Source: Chitinasiproducens palmae
Lineage (GTDB): Bacteria; Pseudomonadota; Gammaproteobacteria; Burkholderiales; Burkholderiaceae
Assembly (NCBI RefSeq): GCF_900095735.1
Contig: NZ_FNLO01000014.1
Span: 102,481-166,480, forward strand
Reading direction: 5' to 3'
DNA: 64,000 nt
In this document: piece by piece, positions 8,021-16,286 of the stretch
How the letters are laid out: every line of letters begins with the position of its first letter
How positions within the stretch are numbered: position 1 is the first letter of the stretch
Notes under the pieces: model-generated
The model's database searches: none
What the model was told of the DNA's origin: nothing
Seen by the model: the letters and a program-made list of their open reading frames with translations, nothing else
Position numbers and translations under genes: made by a program

Positions 8021-9895
8021 ATGGCCAGTCACCTCGACGCGTACAGCAACGAGTCCTTCGAGCATCTGACGTCGAAGGAAAGAAACGCGTTGAATGCTGA
8101 CATCGCTTCCTACGCGACGCGTCCGCTCGCTTTCCTGTCGTCCTACATCCGCCGTCACCCGGTCGCGCACGCCGTGGTGCTTGCCAGCGTCCTGTCCGCC
8201 GTCGCGTGCGCGCTGCTGTCCCAGTACGCGATCAAGAACCTGATCGACGTGCTGAGCCAGGGGCGCGAGCACGCCGACGGCCTGCTCGCGGCGTTTCTGA
8301 TCCTGGTCGGCCTGATCGCCGCCGACAACCTGCTCTGGCGGGTGGGCGGCTGGGTGGGCGCCCACGCGTTCGTGCAGGTGACCGGCGACCTGCGCCGCGA
8401 CCTGTTCCGCTATCTCGGCGGCCACTCGCCGACCTACTTCGCCGAGCGCCAGCCAGGCATGCTGGCGAGTCGGATCACCGCCACTTCGAACGCGGTGTAT
8501 ATCGCCGAGAACACCTTCGCGTGGAATGTCCTGCCGCCCTGCATCGCCGTGCTGGGATCGATCGTGATGATCGTTGCCGTCAATCCGATGATGGCGGCCG
8601 GCTTGCTCGGCGTTTCGGCGATCCTGTCCCTGGTGCTGTACCGGCTGGCCGGGCGCGGCACCCGTCGCCACCACGCGTTCGCGACGCGCGCGGCGTCGGT
8701 CGACGGCGAACTGGTCGACGTGATCGGCAATATGGGACTGGTGCGCGCGTTCGGCGCGACGTTCCGCGAGCAGCGGCGCTTCGGCACCAAGGTGCGCGAG
8801 GAGATGTCGTCGCGCACCGAGAGCCTGCTCTATCTGGAAAAGCTGCGTCTGCTGCACGCGGTCGTTACCGCGCTGCTGTCCGCGGCGCTGCTGGGTTGGG
8901 CGCTGGTGTTGTGGAAGCGCGGGCAGGCGACCTCGGGCGACATCGTGCTGGTCAGCTCGCTCGGTTTCACCATTCTGCACGGCACGCGGGACCTGGCTGT
9001 CGCACTGGTCGATATCACGCAGCACGTCGCGCGGCTGGCCGAGGCGGTGGAAACGCTGCTGCAACCGCATGGCATGCCGGATGCCGACGACGCGGTGGAT
9101 CTCGAAACCCGCGGCGGCGAAGTGCGGTTCGATCGGGTCACGTTTGCCTATCCGCGCCGTCAGGCGATCCTGTCGGATTTCTCGCTGACCATCGAGTCGG
9201 GCCAGCGGGTCGGCTTGATCGGCCGCTCCGGCGCCGGCAAGTCGACCGTGTTCGCGCTGCTGCAGCGTTTCTACGATGCGCAGGAAGGTGCCGTGCTGAT
9301 CGACGACCAGAACATCGGGCGCGTCACGCAGATGAGTCTGCGCAATGCGATCGCGCTGGTGCCGCAGGACATTTCGCTGCTGCACCGGACGGTTTTCGAG
9401 AACATCCAGTACGGCCGGCCCGATGCCTCGCCCGAGGACGTCTACGCGGCGGCCCGCGAGGCGCGTTGCACGGAGTTTATCGAGGCGATGCCCGAGGGCT
9501 TCGATACGATGGTCGGCGACCGCGGCGTCAAGTTGTCGGGCGGTCAGCGTCAGCGCATCGCGATCGCGCGCGCGATCCTGAAGAACTCGCCGATCCTGCT
9601 GCTCGACGAAGCGACATCGGCGCTCGACAGCGAATCGGAGGACGCGATCCAGCAGGCGCTCGACCGGCTGATGCGCGGGCGGACCGTGATCGCAATCGCG
9701 CACCGGCTTTCGACGCTGCAGAATTTCGACCGCATCGTCGTGATGGATCAGGGCAAGGTCATTGATGACGGCCCGCCGGACGTGCTGCGCAACCGGCCCG
9801 GCCTGTACCGCGAGCTGCTCGCGCATCAGGCCGGCCAGGCCAGCGCCGCGCTGGCGCCCGAGTCGGTCCGGGAGGCGGCTTCGGCGCAGGCCTGA
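8021..9895 (+). CDS. ABC exporter with fused membrane and ATPase domains
   Basis: A 624-residue half-transporter of the type-I exporter family (MsbA/multidrug-like). The N-terminal half has six membrane segments, starting near residue 45 (AVVLASVLSAVACALL). The C-terminal ATPase domain shows Walker A GRSGAGKST near residue 400, Q-loop VPQDIS, signature LSGGQRQRIAIARA near residue 505, Walker B ILLLDEATSALD and the switch His in AIAHRLSTL. All catalytic residues are present. It should act as a homodimer exporting a lipid, glycan or drug; the substrate is not predictable. The start at 8021 has GGGA about 9 nt upstream; an ATG at 7982 is in frame but has no ribosome site. Convergent with otsA, 34 bp apart. 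Confidence 0.85.
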   Translation: MASHLDAYSNESFEHLTSKERNALNADIASYATRPLAFLSSYIRRHPVAHAVVLASVLSAVACALLSQYAIKNLIDVLSQGREHADGLLAAFLILVGLIAADNLLWRVGGWVGAHAFVQVTGDLRRDLFRYLGGHSPTYFAERQPGMLASRITATSNAVYIAENTFAWNVLPPCIAVLGSIVMIVAVNPMMAAGLLGVSAILSLVLYRLAGRGTRRHHAFATRAASVDGELVDVIGNMGLVRAFGATFREQRRFGTKVREEMSSRTESLLYLEKLRLLHAVVTALLSAALLGWALVLWKRGQATSGDIVLVSSLGFTILHGTRDLAVALVDITQHVARLAEAVETLLQPHGMPDADDAVDLETRGGEVRFDRVTFAYPRRQAILSDFSLTIESGQRVGLIGRSGAGKSTVFALLQRFYDAQEGAVLIDDQNIGRVTQMSLRNAIALVPQDISLLHRTVFENIQYGRPDASPEDVYAAAREARCTEFIEAMPEGFDTMVGDRGVKLSGGQRQRIAIARAILKNSPILLLDEATSALDSESEDAIQQALDRLMRGRTVIAIAHRLSTLQNFDRIVVMDQGKVIDDGPPDVLRNRPGLYRELLAHQAGQASAALAPESVREAASAQA

Positions 9896-9929
9896 GGCAC
9901 ACACCCAGGCAGGATGGCGCGGCGGCGGT

Positions 9930-11342
9930 CTAGTCGGTCAGCCCTGCTCGCGCCGTTTCAGGCAGTGGCCAGGCTTCGCCGCGCAGGGCGCGCAGGAAGT
10001 CGTCCCGCCACACGGAGACGTTCTCGTCTCGCAACATCTTCATCATGTCTCGATAGCGCGAGCGACGCTCGTCGCGCGGCATCGACAGCGCACGGTCCAA
10101 TGCCTCGGCCATGCCAACCCGGTCGATCGGATTGACGATCAAGGCGCCGTGCATCTGCTGCGCCGCGCCGGCGAACCGCGACAGCACCAACACCCCCGGG
10201 TCGTCCGGATCCTGCGCGGCGACATACTCCTTGGCCACCAGATTCATGCCGTCGCGCAGCGGCGTGACGTAGCCCACCGCGGCGGCCCGGAACACCGAGG
10301 CGAGCACCGCACGGTCGTACTGGCGATGGATGTAGCGAATCGGCGTCCAATGCAGCTCGCCAAAGCGGCCATTGATGCGGCCAGCCTCCGACTCCAGCTT
10401 GGAACGCATCGCCTGGTAGGCATGCAGGTCGGCGCGCGTCGGCGGCGCGATCTGCATGAAGGTCACCTGCTGACGCTGCGCCGGCGAGTGCTCCAGCAAG
10501 GTTTCGAATGCGCGGAACCGTTCCAGCAGACCCTTCGAGTAATCGAGCCGGTCGACACTGATGATCAGCTTGCGGGCTCCCATCGTGTCGCGCATCGCAT
10601 GGACCACGTCGTCCTCGCTACCCGACGCTGCCAGCGAGGCAATCTCGTCTGGATAGATGCCGATCGGAAACGCGCCGATCTGCAGCGTGCGGCCGAATGC
10701 GTCGACTCGGCCGTCATGCGTGACCGTGCCGCCCGCCTCGCAGACGATGTAGTCGACGAGCGCGCGCAGGTCCGGCGCCGTCTGTACGCCGACCACGTCG
10801 TAGCAAGTCAGCGCCCGCACCAGCTCGGCGTGCGGCGGCACCGTGGTCAGCACCTGGGCGGCTGGGAAGGGCGTGTGCAGGAAGAAACCGAGGCGGTTGC
10901 GTACGCCGGCCAGCCGCAGCGCTTCGGCGAACGGGATCAGGTGGTAGTCGTGCACCCAGACGATGTCGTCCGGTTCGAGCAATGGCACCAGCCGGGCCGC
11001 CAGCCACGCGTTGACGCGGCGGTATCCGTCGAAATCGCTGCGATCGTATTCGGTCAGGTCGCTGCGATAGTGCAGCGTCGGCCAAAGCGTCGCGTTCGAG
11101 AAGCCCCGGTAGTACTGATCGTAATCGCGGCGCGTCAGACCGATCGTCGCGAAAGTGACCGGGCCGCGTTGCGTGACGGTCAGCATTGGCTGGCCGGCGC
11201 CAAGGATTTCGCCGCTCCAGCCGAACCACATGCCCCCGGTCTCCTTGAGCGCGTCGTAGACCCCGACGGCCAGACCGCCCGCGGCCGGCCCCCCTTCGGA
11301 GATCGGGGCGACGCGGTTCGAGACGATGATCAGACGGGCCAC
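9930..11342 (-). CDS. otsA: Trehalose-6-phosphate synthase
   Basis: A 470-residue GT20 enzyme joining UDP-glucose and glucose-6-phosphate to make trehalose-6-phosphate. The N-terminus [11 protein letters not shown] with the GGLAVGV loop is the glucose-6-phosphate site. [14 protein letters not shown], the [16 protein letters not shown] segment and [12 protein letters not shown] (UDP-glucose site) are all present and in order, so the enzyme looks complete. It begins with GTG behind a GAGG site. otsB ends 79 bp upstream on the same strand, so the two form an otsB-otsA operon for synthesis of the osmo- and desiccation-protectant trehalose. Confidence 0.95.
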   Translation of the reverse strand: MARLIIVSNRVAPISEGGPAAGGLAVGVYDALKETGGMWFGWSGEILGAGQPMLTVTQRGPVTFATIGLTRRDYDQYYRGFSNATLWPTLHYRSDLTEYDRSDFDGYRRVNAWLAARLVPLLEPDDIVWVHDYHLIPFAEALRLAGVRNRLGFFLHTPFPAAQVLTTVPPHAELVRALTCYDVVGVQTAPDLRALVDYIVCEAGGTVTHDGRVDAFGRTLQIGAFPIGIYPDEIASLAASGSEDDVVHAMRDTMGARKLIISVDRLDYSKGLLERFRAFETLLEHSPAQRQQVTFMQIAPPTRADLHAYQAMRSKLESEAGRINGRFGELHWTPIRYIHRQYDRAVLASVFRAAAVGYVTPLRDGMNLVAKEYVAAQDPDDPGVLVLSRFAGAAQQMHGALIVNPIDRVGMAEALDRALSMPRDERRSRYRDMMKMLRDENVSVWRDDFLRALRGEAWPLPETARAGLTD

Positions 11343-11421
11343 GGTTGCCTCGGTCGGAAGGGGGGCGGCGCGACGCGCACCGCAAGCAGAGTGAAGGGCG
11401 CGCGGCGCGCCGGCGGGTTCG

Positions 11422-12165
11422 TCAGCCGGCCGACGCGACCAGGGACTCGATCCATTCGATGCACGCGGTCACTGTGGCAAGCCGGTACGGCGCCAGCGTT
11501 TCGCCCTCGCCCACCTTCACCGACATGCCGCCCAGCCGGTTCACGACCGCGAAGCCCTTCTCATCGGTCAGATCGTCGCCCAGGAACACCGCGGTGCGTC
11601 CGGCAAACGGTGCTTGCGCCATGAACGCGTCGATCGCGCGGCCCTTGTCGACGCCGCTTGGCTTGATCTCGACGACCATCTTGCCCGGTTGCAGCGTGAA
11701 GGTGTCGGCATAGGGCGCCACCGCCGCCTCGGCGGCGGCGCGCACCACGTCGCCCAGCGTTGGCGCCAAGCGGTAATGCACCGCAAGGGCCACGTCCTTG
11801 CGTTCGAGCAGCAGCCCTTCGTGCGCGGCCACCGTGCCCTCGAGTTGCGTGTGCATCGCCGCGAGCCGCGCGTCGCCGTGGCCGATGCGGCTGACCGCGC
11901 CATTCGGTTCGCGCCGCTCGGCACCGTGCGAGCCCGCCGCCGCGAACACCAGCGGGTGCAGGAAGGCATCGAGGGCGGCGAGCGGGCGCCCGGACACGAC
12001 CGCCAGCGCACCGCCGCTCAGCGCCTGAAGCCGGGTGAGCAGCGGCACGACGCTCGGCGACACCGTGACGCCTTCGGGCGTCGCGGCCAGGTCGACGAGC
12101 GTGCCGTCGAAGTCGAAGAAGAAGGCGGAGCGGTCGATCGGCGGAAGCGGGGGCGTTGAAGACAT
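11422..12165 (-). CDS. otsB: Trehalose-6-phosphate phosphatase
   Basis: A 247-residue HAD-superfamily phosphatase releasing trehalose from trehalose-6-phosphate. The catalytic motif I DFDGTLVD lies near residue 15, motif II is in VVSGRPLAALD, and the C-terminal motif FLGDDLTDEKGFAVVN carries the metal-binding aspartates. The Lys of motif III lies in VEIKPSGVDKGRAID. The length fits OtsB. The start MSSTPPLPP at 12165 is chosen because it places the catalytic motif at the usual distance from the N-terminus; the longer open frame upstream has no homologous character. First gene of the otsBA operon. No convincing promoter was found in the long gap upstream. Confidence 0.93.
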   Translation of the reverse strand: MSSTPPLPPIDRSAFFFDFDGTLVDLAATPEGVTVSPSVVPLLTRLQALSGGALAVVSGRPLAALDAFLHPLVFAAAGSHGAERREPNGAVSRIGHGDARLAAMHTQLEGTVAAHEGLLLERKDVALAVHYRLAPTLGDVVRAAAEAAVAPYADTFTLQPGKMVVEIKPSGVDKGRAIDAFMAQAPFAGRTAVFLGDDLTDEKGFAVVNRLGGMSVKVGEGETLAPYRLATVTACIEWIESLVASAG

Positions 12166-12701
12166 GCAGAATCCGGAAAGCGTGACGAAGACGAAGTGCG
12201 ATAGCGATGTTACACAAGCTCTCCGGCGTTGACGAACATTGCCGGGCATTTCGGGGCTTGACGGGTCGAGGTTTGCACCGCGGCGAATGCGTCATTTTGC
12301 CGTGTAGCCGCGCGCGCATCGCGCCGAGGCGGTAAAGTGCAGGGCGCGCTGCCTCATGGACTGCTGCATGTGCTACTTCATGTGCTACTTCATGTGCTAC
12401 ATCACGCGCTGGCGCGCGGCGGCGCGGCTCGCCGTTCCTGCGCAAGCCGACGGCACAAGCACCGCGTAGCAGCCGGCCCTGCAATGGGGGCCTGCGTGCG
12501 GCCTGTCTGTGATTCATCGGTGGCCGCTGCGCGGTTTTGCGCGTGGCCCTGTTTGGCCTCCCGTAGTCACGCGTGGCCTTGCACAGCCCCGCATGGCCCG
12601 CTGCTTGAGGCGCACGCGGGCCACACCTCGGCCGCACCGGGCTGCACCGGGCTGCCACTGGGATGCATCGCGGCTCATCTTCACTCCTAGCTTTCGTCGC
12701 C
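12166..12701. other. Divergent intergenic region with short repeats
   Basis: A 536-bp gap between otsB and the Sco1-like gene. It holds a 12-bp tandem repeat (12367-12402) and several diverged GTGGCC-type repeats around 12540-12600. No gene is supported; open frames here have no ribosome sites. Confidence 0.45.
12367..12402. repeat. 12-bp tandem repeat, three copies
   Basis: The unit CATGTGCTACTT appears three times in tandem; the last copy differs only in its final two bases. A slippage-type minisatellite in non-coding DNA. Confidence 0.85.
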
Positions 12702-13370
12702 ATGGTTCACCCTTCCGCCGTTGTTCGTTCCAAGCGCCGCGCCTGTCTGCGTGCGGCGCTCGCCGCCGCGGCGCTAGGCGGGCTCGGGCTGGGCATCGCC
12801 AGCTTGAGCGCATGCTCGCGTGGCCACGGCGACGGCGACGGCGACGGCGACGGCGGCTGGCATCTGACGGACGTGTCCGGTCACCTTCCCGATCTGGCCT
12901 TCACGTTGAGCGGCCGGCAGGGTGGTGAGGTAGACCAGCGTCTGGTGGCCGGCAAGGTGGTCCTGCTGTACTTCGGCTATACGCACTGTCCCGATGTGTG
13001 TCCGACCACGCTCGGCAAGCTGGTGTCGGTGCTCGGCCGGCTCGGTGACGCGGCCGATGACGTTCGCATCGTGTTCGTCACGGTCGACCCGGCGCGCGAC
13101 ACGCCGGCGGCAATGACCCGCTACGTCGCCGCCTTCGATCCAGCGCACGCGATCGGACTGAGCGGCACGCCGGCGCAGATCCGCTGGCTAGCCAAGCGTT
13201 ATCGCGTCGCGTACGAGGCCGCGCATGCGAGCGACGATGGTGCGTACGAGGTCATGCACAGCGCCGGCGTGTATGTGTTCGATCGTGCCGGCCGTGCCCG
13301 CCTGGTCGCGATGGAGGGCGACAAGGACGCAGCGATCCTGGCGGACGTACAGCGCCTGCTCAAGCGCTGA
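12702..13370 (+). CDS. Sco1/SenC-family copper-binding lipoprotein
   Basis: A 222-residue membrane-anchored thioredoxin-fold protein that in this family delivers copper to, or reduces, the CuA site of cytochrome oxidase. A basic n-region and Ala/Leu-rich h-region end in the lipobox LSAC (Cys near 38), so it should be lipid-anchored facing the periplasm. Cys96 and Cys100 form the copper-binding CPDVC motif, and the third ligand His is in YEVMHSAGVYVF. A short Gly-Asp repeat (encoded by GACGGC hexamers) follows the lipid anchor as a linker. The ATG at 12702 is preferred over the ATG at 12663 because it gives a more compact signal peptide; neither has a clear ribosome site. No oxidase genes are adjacent. 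Confidence 0.87.
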   Translation: MVHPSAVVRSKRRACLRAALAAAALGGLGLGIASLSACSRGHGDGDGDGDGGWHLTDVSGHLPDLAFTLSGRQGGEVDQRLVAGKVVLLYFGYTHCPDVCPTTLGKLVSVLGRLGDAADDVRIVFVTVDPARDTPAAMTRYVAAFDPAHAIGLSGTPAQIRWLAKRYRVAYEAAHASDDGAYEVMHSAGVYVFDRAGRARLVAMEGDKDAAILADVQRLLKR

Positions 13371-13469
13371 GCCGGGGAGCCCGCGGCACGCGGCAGTGTG
13401 CCACGGCTGGGACTGGGTGCTATCGATGGAGTGACGCCGGCCTGCGGCGCCATCCCAGCAACGCGAAGA

Positions 13470-13937
13470 TCAGCGCGGTGCCCGGCGCATCTCGATGTGC
13501 GGGATGCCATCTTCGAGATAGGGGCCGCCGGTGCGCTTGAAGCCGAACGATTCGTAGAACGCCCGCAGGTACTGCTGCGCATTCAGCCGGATCGGCGTGT
13601 GCGGCCAGCGGCGCGCGACTTCGTCGAGCGCGCGCTGCATCAACATGCGGCCGATGCCGTGCTCGCGATACTGTGCCGCGGTCAGCACGCGGCCGATCTG
13701 CGCGAGCGGCTCTTCCTCGGTGGGCGCGAACAACCGCGCACACGCGACCAACGGCTGGTCCGGCGCACCGTTGTCGATGGCAAACAGGTGCACCGCTTCC
13801 ACGTCGAGGCCGTCGATGTCGGCGTAAACACAACGTTGCTCAACTACGAAAACGGCGCAGCGCGCTTCGAGGACGCGGTACAACTCAAGCGTGTCGAGTT
13901 CGGCAAACGCTTTGCAACGCCATTCCAAGGTTTCCAT
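13470..13937 (-). CDS. ElaA-type GNAT acetyltransferase
   Basis: A 155-residue cytoplasmic protein of the GCN5-related N-acetyltransferase superfamily. The N-terminal segment with ARCAVFVVEQRCVYADIDG matches the ElaA subfamily, and the acetyl-CoA loop is visible as IGRVLTAAQYREHGIGRMLM (Q/RxxGxG/A type), followed by NAQQYLRAFYESFGF. The acceptor substrate is unknown. The start MET-LEW at 13937 matches the length of ElaA proteins; in-frame ATGs at 13949 and 13967 would add 4 or 10 residues and cannot be excluded. Divergent from the thioesterase gene, sharing the intergenic region that contains a strong plus-strand promoter. Confidence 0.85.
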   Translation of the reverse strand: METLEWRCKAFAELDTLELYRVLEARCAVFVVEQRCVYADIDGLDVEAVHLFAIDNGAPDQPLVACARLFAPTEEEPLAQIGRVLTAAQYREHGIGRMLMQRALDEVARRWPHTPIRLNAQQYLRAFYESFGFKRTGGPYLEDGIPHIEMRRAPR

Positions 13938-14047
13938 TGCATCTTTCATACGGTAAAGCGAAATCATAACCGATGCCGACAGGCGATCGTATGCACGACG
14001 GTCGCGGCGGCAGCGGCAGGAGACGCGCACGTATTTATTTGATCACC

Positions 14048-14083
14048 TTGAAAATACTAGGGTAAACCCTATAATCATAGGGT
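14048..14083 (+). promoter_or_regulatory. Strong sigma-70 promoter with overlapping inverted repeats
   Basis: TTGAAA (14048-14053) and a perfect TATAAT (14070-14075) are separated by 16 bp. TAGGGT (14058-14063), ACCCTA (14066-14071) and TAGGGT (14078-14083) interleave with the -10. The first pair forms AGGGT-AA-ACCCT in the spacer; the second forms ACCCTA-TAATCA-TAGGGT across the -10. This looks like a repressor operator controlling the thioesterase gene that starts at 14177. Confidence 0.75.
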
Positions 14084-14176
14084 CGCGTTCCGAATCGCCA
14101 GGCGATCGCAGCGGAACGTCCAATCGAATCGGCAGGGCGGCGCCGCAAACGCAGGCACGCCGCGAGCAGGAGCACC

Positions 14177-14611
14177 ATGATGAATTTTCATACCCGCAAA
14201 TGGGTCAAGCCCGAGGACCTCAATGCGAACGGCACGCTGTTCGGCGGCAGCCTGTTGGCCTGGATCGACGAGGAAGCCGCGATCTACGCCATGTGCCAAC
14301 TCGACAATCCGCGCGTGGTCACCCGCTTCATGTCCGAGATCAATTTCGTCAGTTCCGCCCGGCAGGGCGACGTGATCGAACTGGGCATGACGGCGACCCG
14401 CTTCGGTCATACGTCGGTTACCTTGCGATGCGAGGTACGTAACAAGATGACCCGCAAGAGCATCCTGACGATCGACCGGATCGTGTTCGTCAGTCTCGAC
14501 GAGAACGGCGAGCCCGCGCCGCATGGCAAGACCCGGATCTTCTATTCGCGTGGCGACGAGCCGCTCGCCCAGGCCGAGGCACGACAGGAAGCCGAGGCAC
14601 TGCCAGCCTGA
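14177..14611 (+). CDS. YciA-like acyl-CoA thioesterase
   Basis: A 144-residue hot-dog-fold enzyme hydrolysing acyl-CoA to free acid and CoA, expected to be a cytoplasmic oligomer. The conserved catalytic block NANGTLFGGSLLAWIDEEAA (18-37) with the Asp in WIDE, the core MSEINFVSSARQGDVIELG and the later RKSILTIDRIVFVSLD strand match the YciA/acyl-CoA hydrolase family at full length. AGGAG lies 7 nt before the first of two adjacent ATGs. Transcription should start from the promoter at 14048-14075, whose overlapping inverted repeats suggest regulation. Physiological chain-length preference is unknown. Confidence 0.9.
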   Translation: MMNFHTRKWVKPEDLNANGTLFGGSLLAWIDEEAAIYAMCQLDNPRVVTRFMSEINFVSSARQGDVIELGMTATRFGHTSVTLRCEVRNKMTRKSILTIDRIVFVSLDENGEPAPHGKTRIFYSRGDEPLAQAEARQEAEALPA

Positions 14612-14845
14612 GCGCGATGCGCTGCGGTCGTGCCCGTCCCTCCCGAGATGGCGCCGCGCTTCATCCGACCGCGGCAAGGCGGCATCGCTGCGCGCGAGCG
14701 GCGATGCGGCACGCCACACATCGCCGCTCACGCGTCCGATACAGTGCGCCACGCATCGCTGCAAAACAATCGGATGCGAGACGCCGCGTAACGCGGCATC
14801 AGAATGGATGCAAGGTGTCTCCCATCGCGGCAACCTTGAGACCGC

Positions 14846-15439
14846 CTATGTGCGCGGTTTCGGTTCCCGGCCATACAGGGCGCGCAAGGCGTCCTTTGCT
14901 TTCTGCAGCACGGCCTTCTGGTCGCGTGAAAGGTTGCGTCTAGCGCGATTGCCATAAAAGTTGAGCATCGACATTGCCGACTGGAACGGCGTGCCACGCC
15001 GGCGCCGGCTGCGTTCGGCCGATGCCTTCACGGAGCGCGCCAGCCTTTCCGGGTCGTGCTGTTTGAACACACCGTTTTCCAGATCCATCGCATCGCTGTG
15101 CTCGGTGACGCGCTGTGACCAGCGGTCCGGCGTCGACGCGGCAGTGCGGCGATGCGTGCCGCTGCCTGCGGCCTTGGCATGACGGACGGAGCGGCCGCGC
15201 CGGTGCGAACCTGCTTTCGCTCGGCCGGCCTGATCAGCCGAGCGCGCCGTGCGCGTGCGACGCGTCGTGGCACGCTTGCGGTTCGAGCCGCCACTGCCAC
15301 GCGTGCGGTCGCGCGTCCTCTTCCCGGCCGCACGCTTGCCGCCTGTGGGAGTGCGCGCGGTGCGTCGCCGTACACGCGATGGACTGCGCTTGCCGGTCCG
15401 GCTGCGCTTGCTGCGTTGGGTCGTGGCGCGGCTGCTCAT
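14846..15439 (-). CDS. DUF3175-containing basic protein
   Basis: A 197-residue protein with two parts. Residues 1-105 are extremely Arg/Lys/Ser/Thr-rich and low in complexity. Residues 106-197 (from RWSQRVTEHSDAMDLENG, through RLARSVKASAERS and FQSAMSMLNFYGNRARRNL, to RALYG) match the DUF3175 domain, whose function is not known. The basic region suggests nucleic-acid binding, by inference only. The ATG at 15439 has a good AGAGG site 7 nt upstream; the longer open frame upstream runs through tRNA-Cys and is therefore not used. No operon partner on the same strand downstream. Confidence 0.8.
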   Translation of the reverse strand: MSSRATTQRSKRSRTGKRSPSRVRRRTARTPTGGKRAAGKRTRDRTRGSGGSNRKRATTRRTRTARSADQAGRAKAGSHRRGRSVRHAKAAGSGTHRRTAASTPDRWSQRVTEHSDAMDLENGVFKQHDPERLARSVKASAERSRRRRGTPFQSAMSMLNFYGNRARRNLSRDQKAVLQKAKDALRALYGREPKPRT

Positions 15440-15761
15440 CGTTGCCTCTTTTGAAGCGTCGGTGCATCGTATGCCGATGCTGATCGGCGCGACGCACGAT
15501 GCCCGGCAGGCGATATTGGATATCGAGTTCGCGCGTCGACGCGGAAAGCTGAGCTGACGCGATGCACGGTCCATTCCTGCAAAGATCGGGAGGCAGGGCA
15601 TTGCAGGCGAGGCAGGGAATGCCAGCCGGTGAGCCGGCAACGCGTGACTATGTGGCAGTACCGCGCGCTCTGGGACGTATTGATGGCGACGTGCGCATTC
15701 GTCGTTTCGACGGTCGCGATGAGCGATCGTCGACAGCGCAAGAAGGAGGGGAGACGAACGA
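15440..15761. other. Intergenic stretch without a supported gene
   Basis: A 322-bp gap between tRNA-Cys and the DUF3175 gene, both on the minus strand. It should contain the promoter of the DUF3175 gene, but no convincing -35/-10 pair or terminator was recognised. Confidence 0.4.
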
Positions 15762-15835
15762 TGGAGGCGGGGGTCGGAATCGAACCGGCGTCCACGGCTT
15801 TGCAGGCCGCTGCATGACCACTCTGCCACCCCGCC
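15762..15835 (-). tRNA. tRNA-Cys (anticodon GCA)
   Basis: Cloverleaf on the minus strand: acceptor GGCGGGG with CCCCGCC, anticodon loop CTGCAAA giving GCA, T-arm CCGG-TTCGATT-CCGA, and encoded CCA (15764-15762). Last gene of a Gly-Gly-Cys cluster downstream of pgsA. A terminator-like hairpin separates it from the glycine tRNAs. Confidence 0.95.
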
Positions 15836-15870
15836 GGGTGGAAGACCGTCATTGGCGACGGTCTTTCAAA

Positions 15871-15894
15871 GAAAAAGGGAAGCGTGGCTTCCCT
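15871..15894 (-). terminator. Terminator-like hairpin between tRNA-Gly and tRNA-Cys
   Basis: On the minus strand AGGGAAGC (15894-15887) pairs with GCTTCCCT (15883-15876) over a 3-nt loop and is followed by TTTTTC. A second 8-bp stem (AGACCGTC/GACGGTCT, 15843-15864) lies between it and tRNA-Cys. Either transcription partly stops here or the stems are processing signals. Confidence 0.6.
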
Positions 15895-15898
15895 GTCC

Positions 15899-15974
15899 TG
15901 GAGCGGGAAACGAGGCTCGAACTCGCGACCTCAACCTTGGCAAGGTTGCGCTCTACCAACTGAGCTATTCCCGC
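15899..15974 (-). tRNA. tRNA-Gly (anticodon GCC), copy 1
   Basis: Acceptor GCGGGAA with TTCCCGC, anticodon arm CAACC-TTGCCAA-GGTTG (GCC), T-arm GCGAG-TTCGAGC-CTCGT, encoded CCA. Identical over its whole length to the copy at 16029-16104. Confidence 0.96.
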
Positions 15975-16028
15975 GCTAAGCGCTTTGGCAATCTGTCGAC
16001 AGGGTGCCGACAAACCGACCGAAATTGT

Positions 16029-16104
16029 TGGAGCGGGAAACGAGGCTCGAACTCGCGACCTCAACCTTGGCAAGGTTGCGCTCTACCAACTGAGCTATTC
16101 CCGC
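16029..16104 (-). tRNA. tRNA-Gly (anticodon GCC), copy 2
   Basis: Same sequence and structure as copy 1, with a 54-nt spacer between them. It is the promoter-proximal gene of the cluster, about 125 nt from the predicted start site of the promoter at 16236-16264. Confidence 0.96.
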
Positions 16105-16235
16105 ACCGATACTGCTGGTGTGCTACCGCTTTACTGCGCCGCTTTACTACGCTGATCAAGGCACCGACTAGCTGCGCCACTGCGCTTGATCTTTGCTCGT
16201 TTCTGTCCGCGTTTGCAGTCAGAAGCGAGACAGAA

Positions 16236-16264
16236 ATTATGGATGCCAGCCCGGTCTATGTCAA
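16236..16264 (-). promoter_or_regulatory. Sigma-70 promoter of the tRNA-Gly-Gly(-Cys) cluster
   Basis: Minus strand TTGACA (16264-16259, perfect consensus), 17-bp spacer, CATAAT (16241-16236, 5 of 6). It lies just after the pgsA stop, so the tRNAs can be transcribed independently of pgsA. Confidence 0.75.
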
Positions 16265-16286
16265 CAAGAATTTTTCGTGACCGGCC

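Noticed and set aside
6509..11342. GT4 glycosyltransferase, ABC exporter and otsBA as one glycan or trehalose export system
   Set aside because: The genes are on different strands, separated by terminators and a 447-bp gap, and no conserved link can be shown from this window alone.
15440..15829. Extension of the DUF3175 frame through tRNA-Cys
   Set aside because: A protein frame reading through a tRNA is not credible, and a good ribosome site precedes the ATG at 15439.
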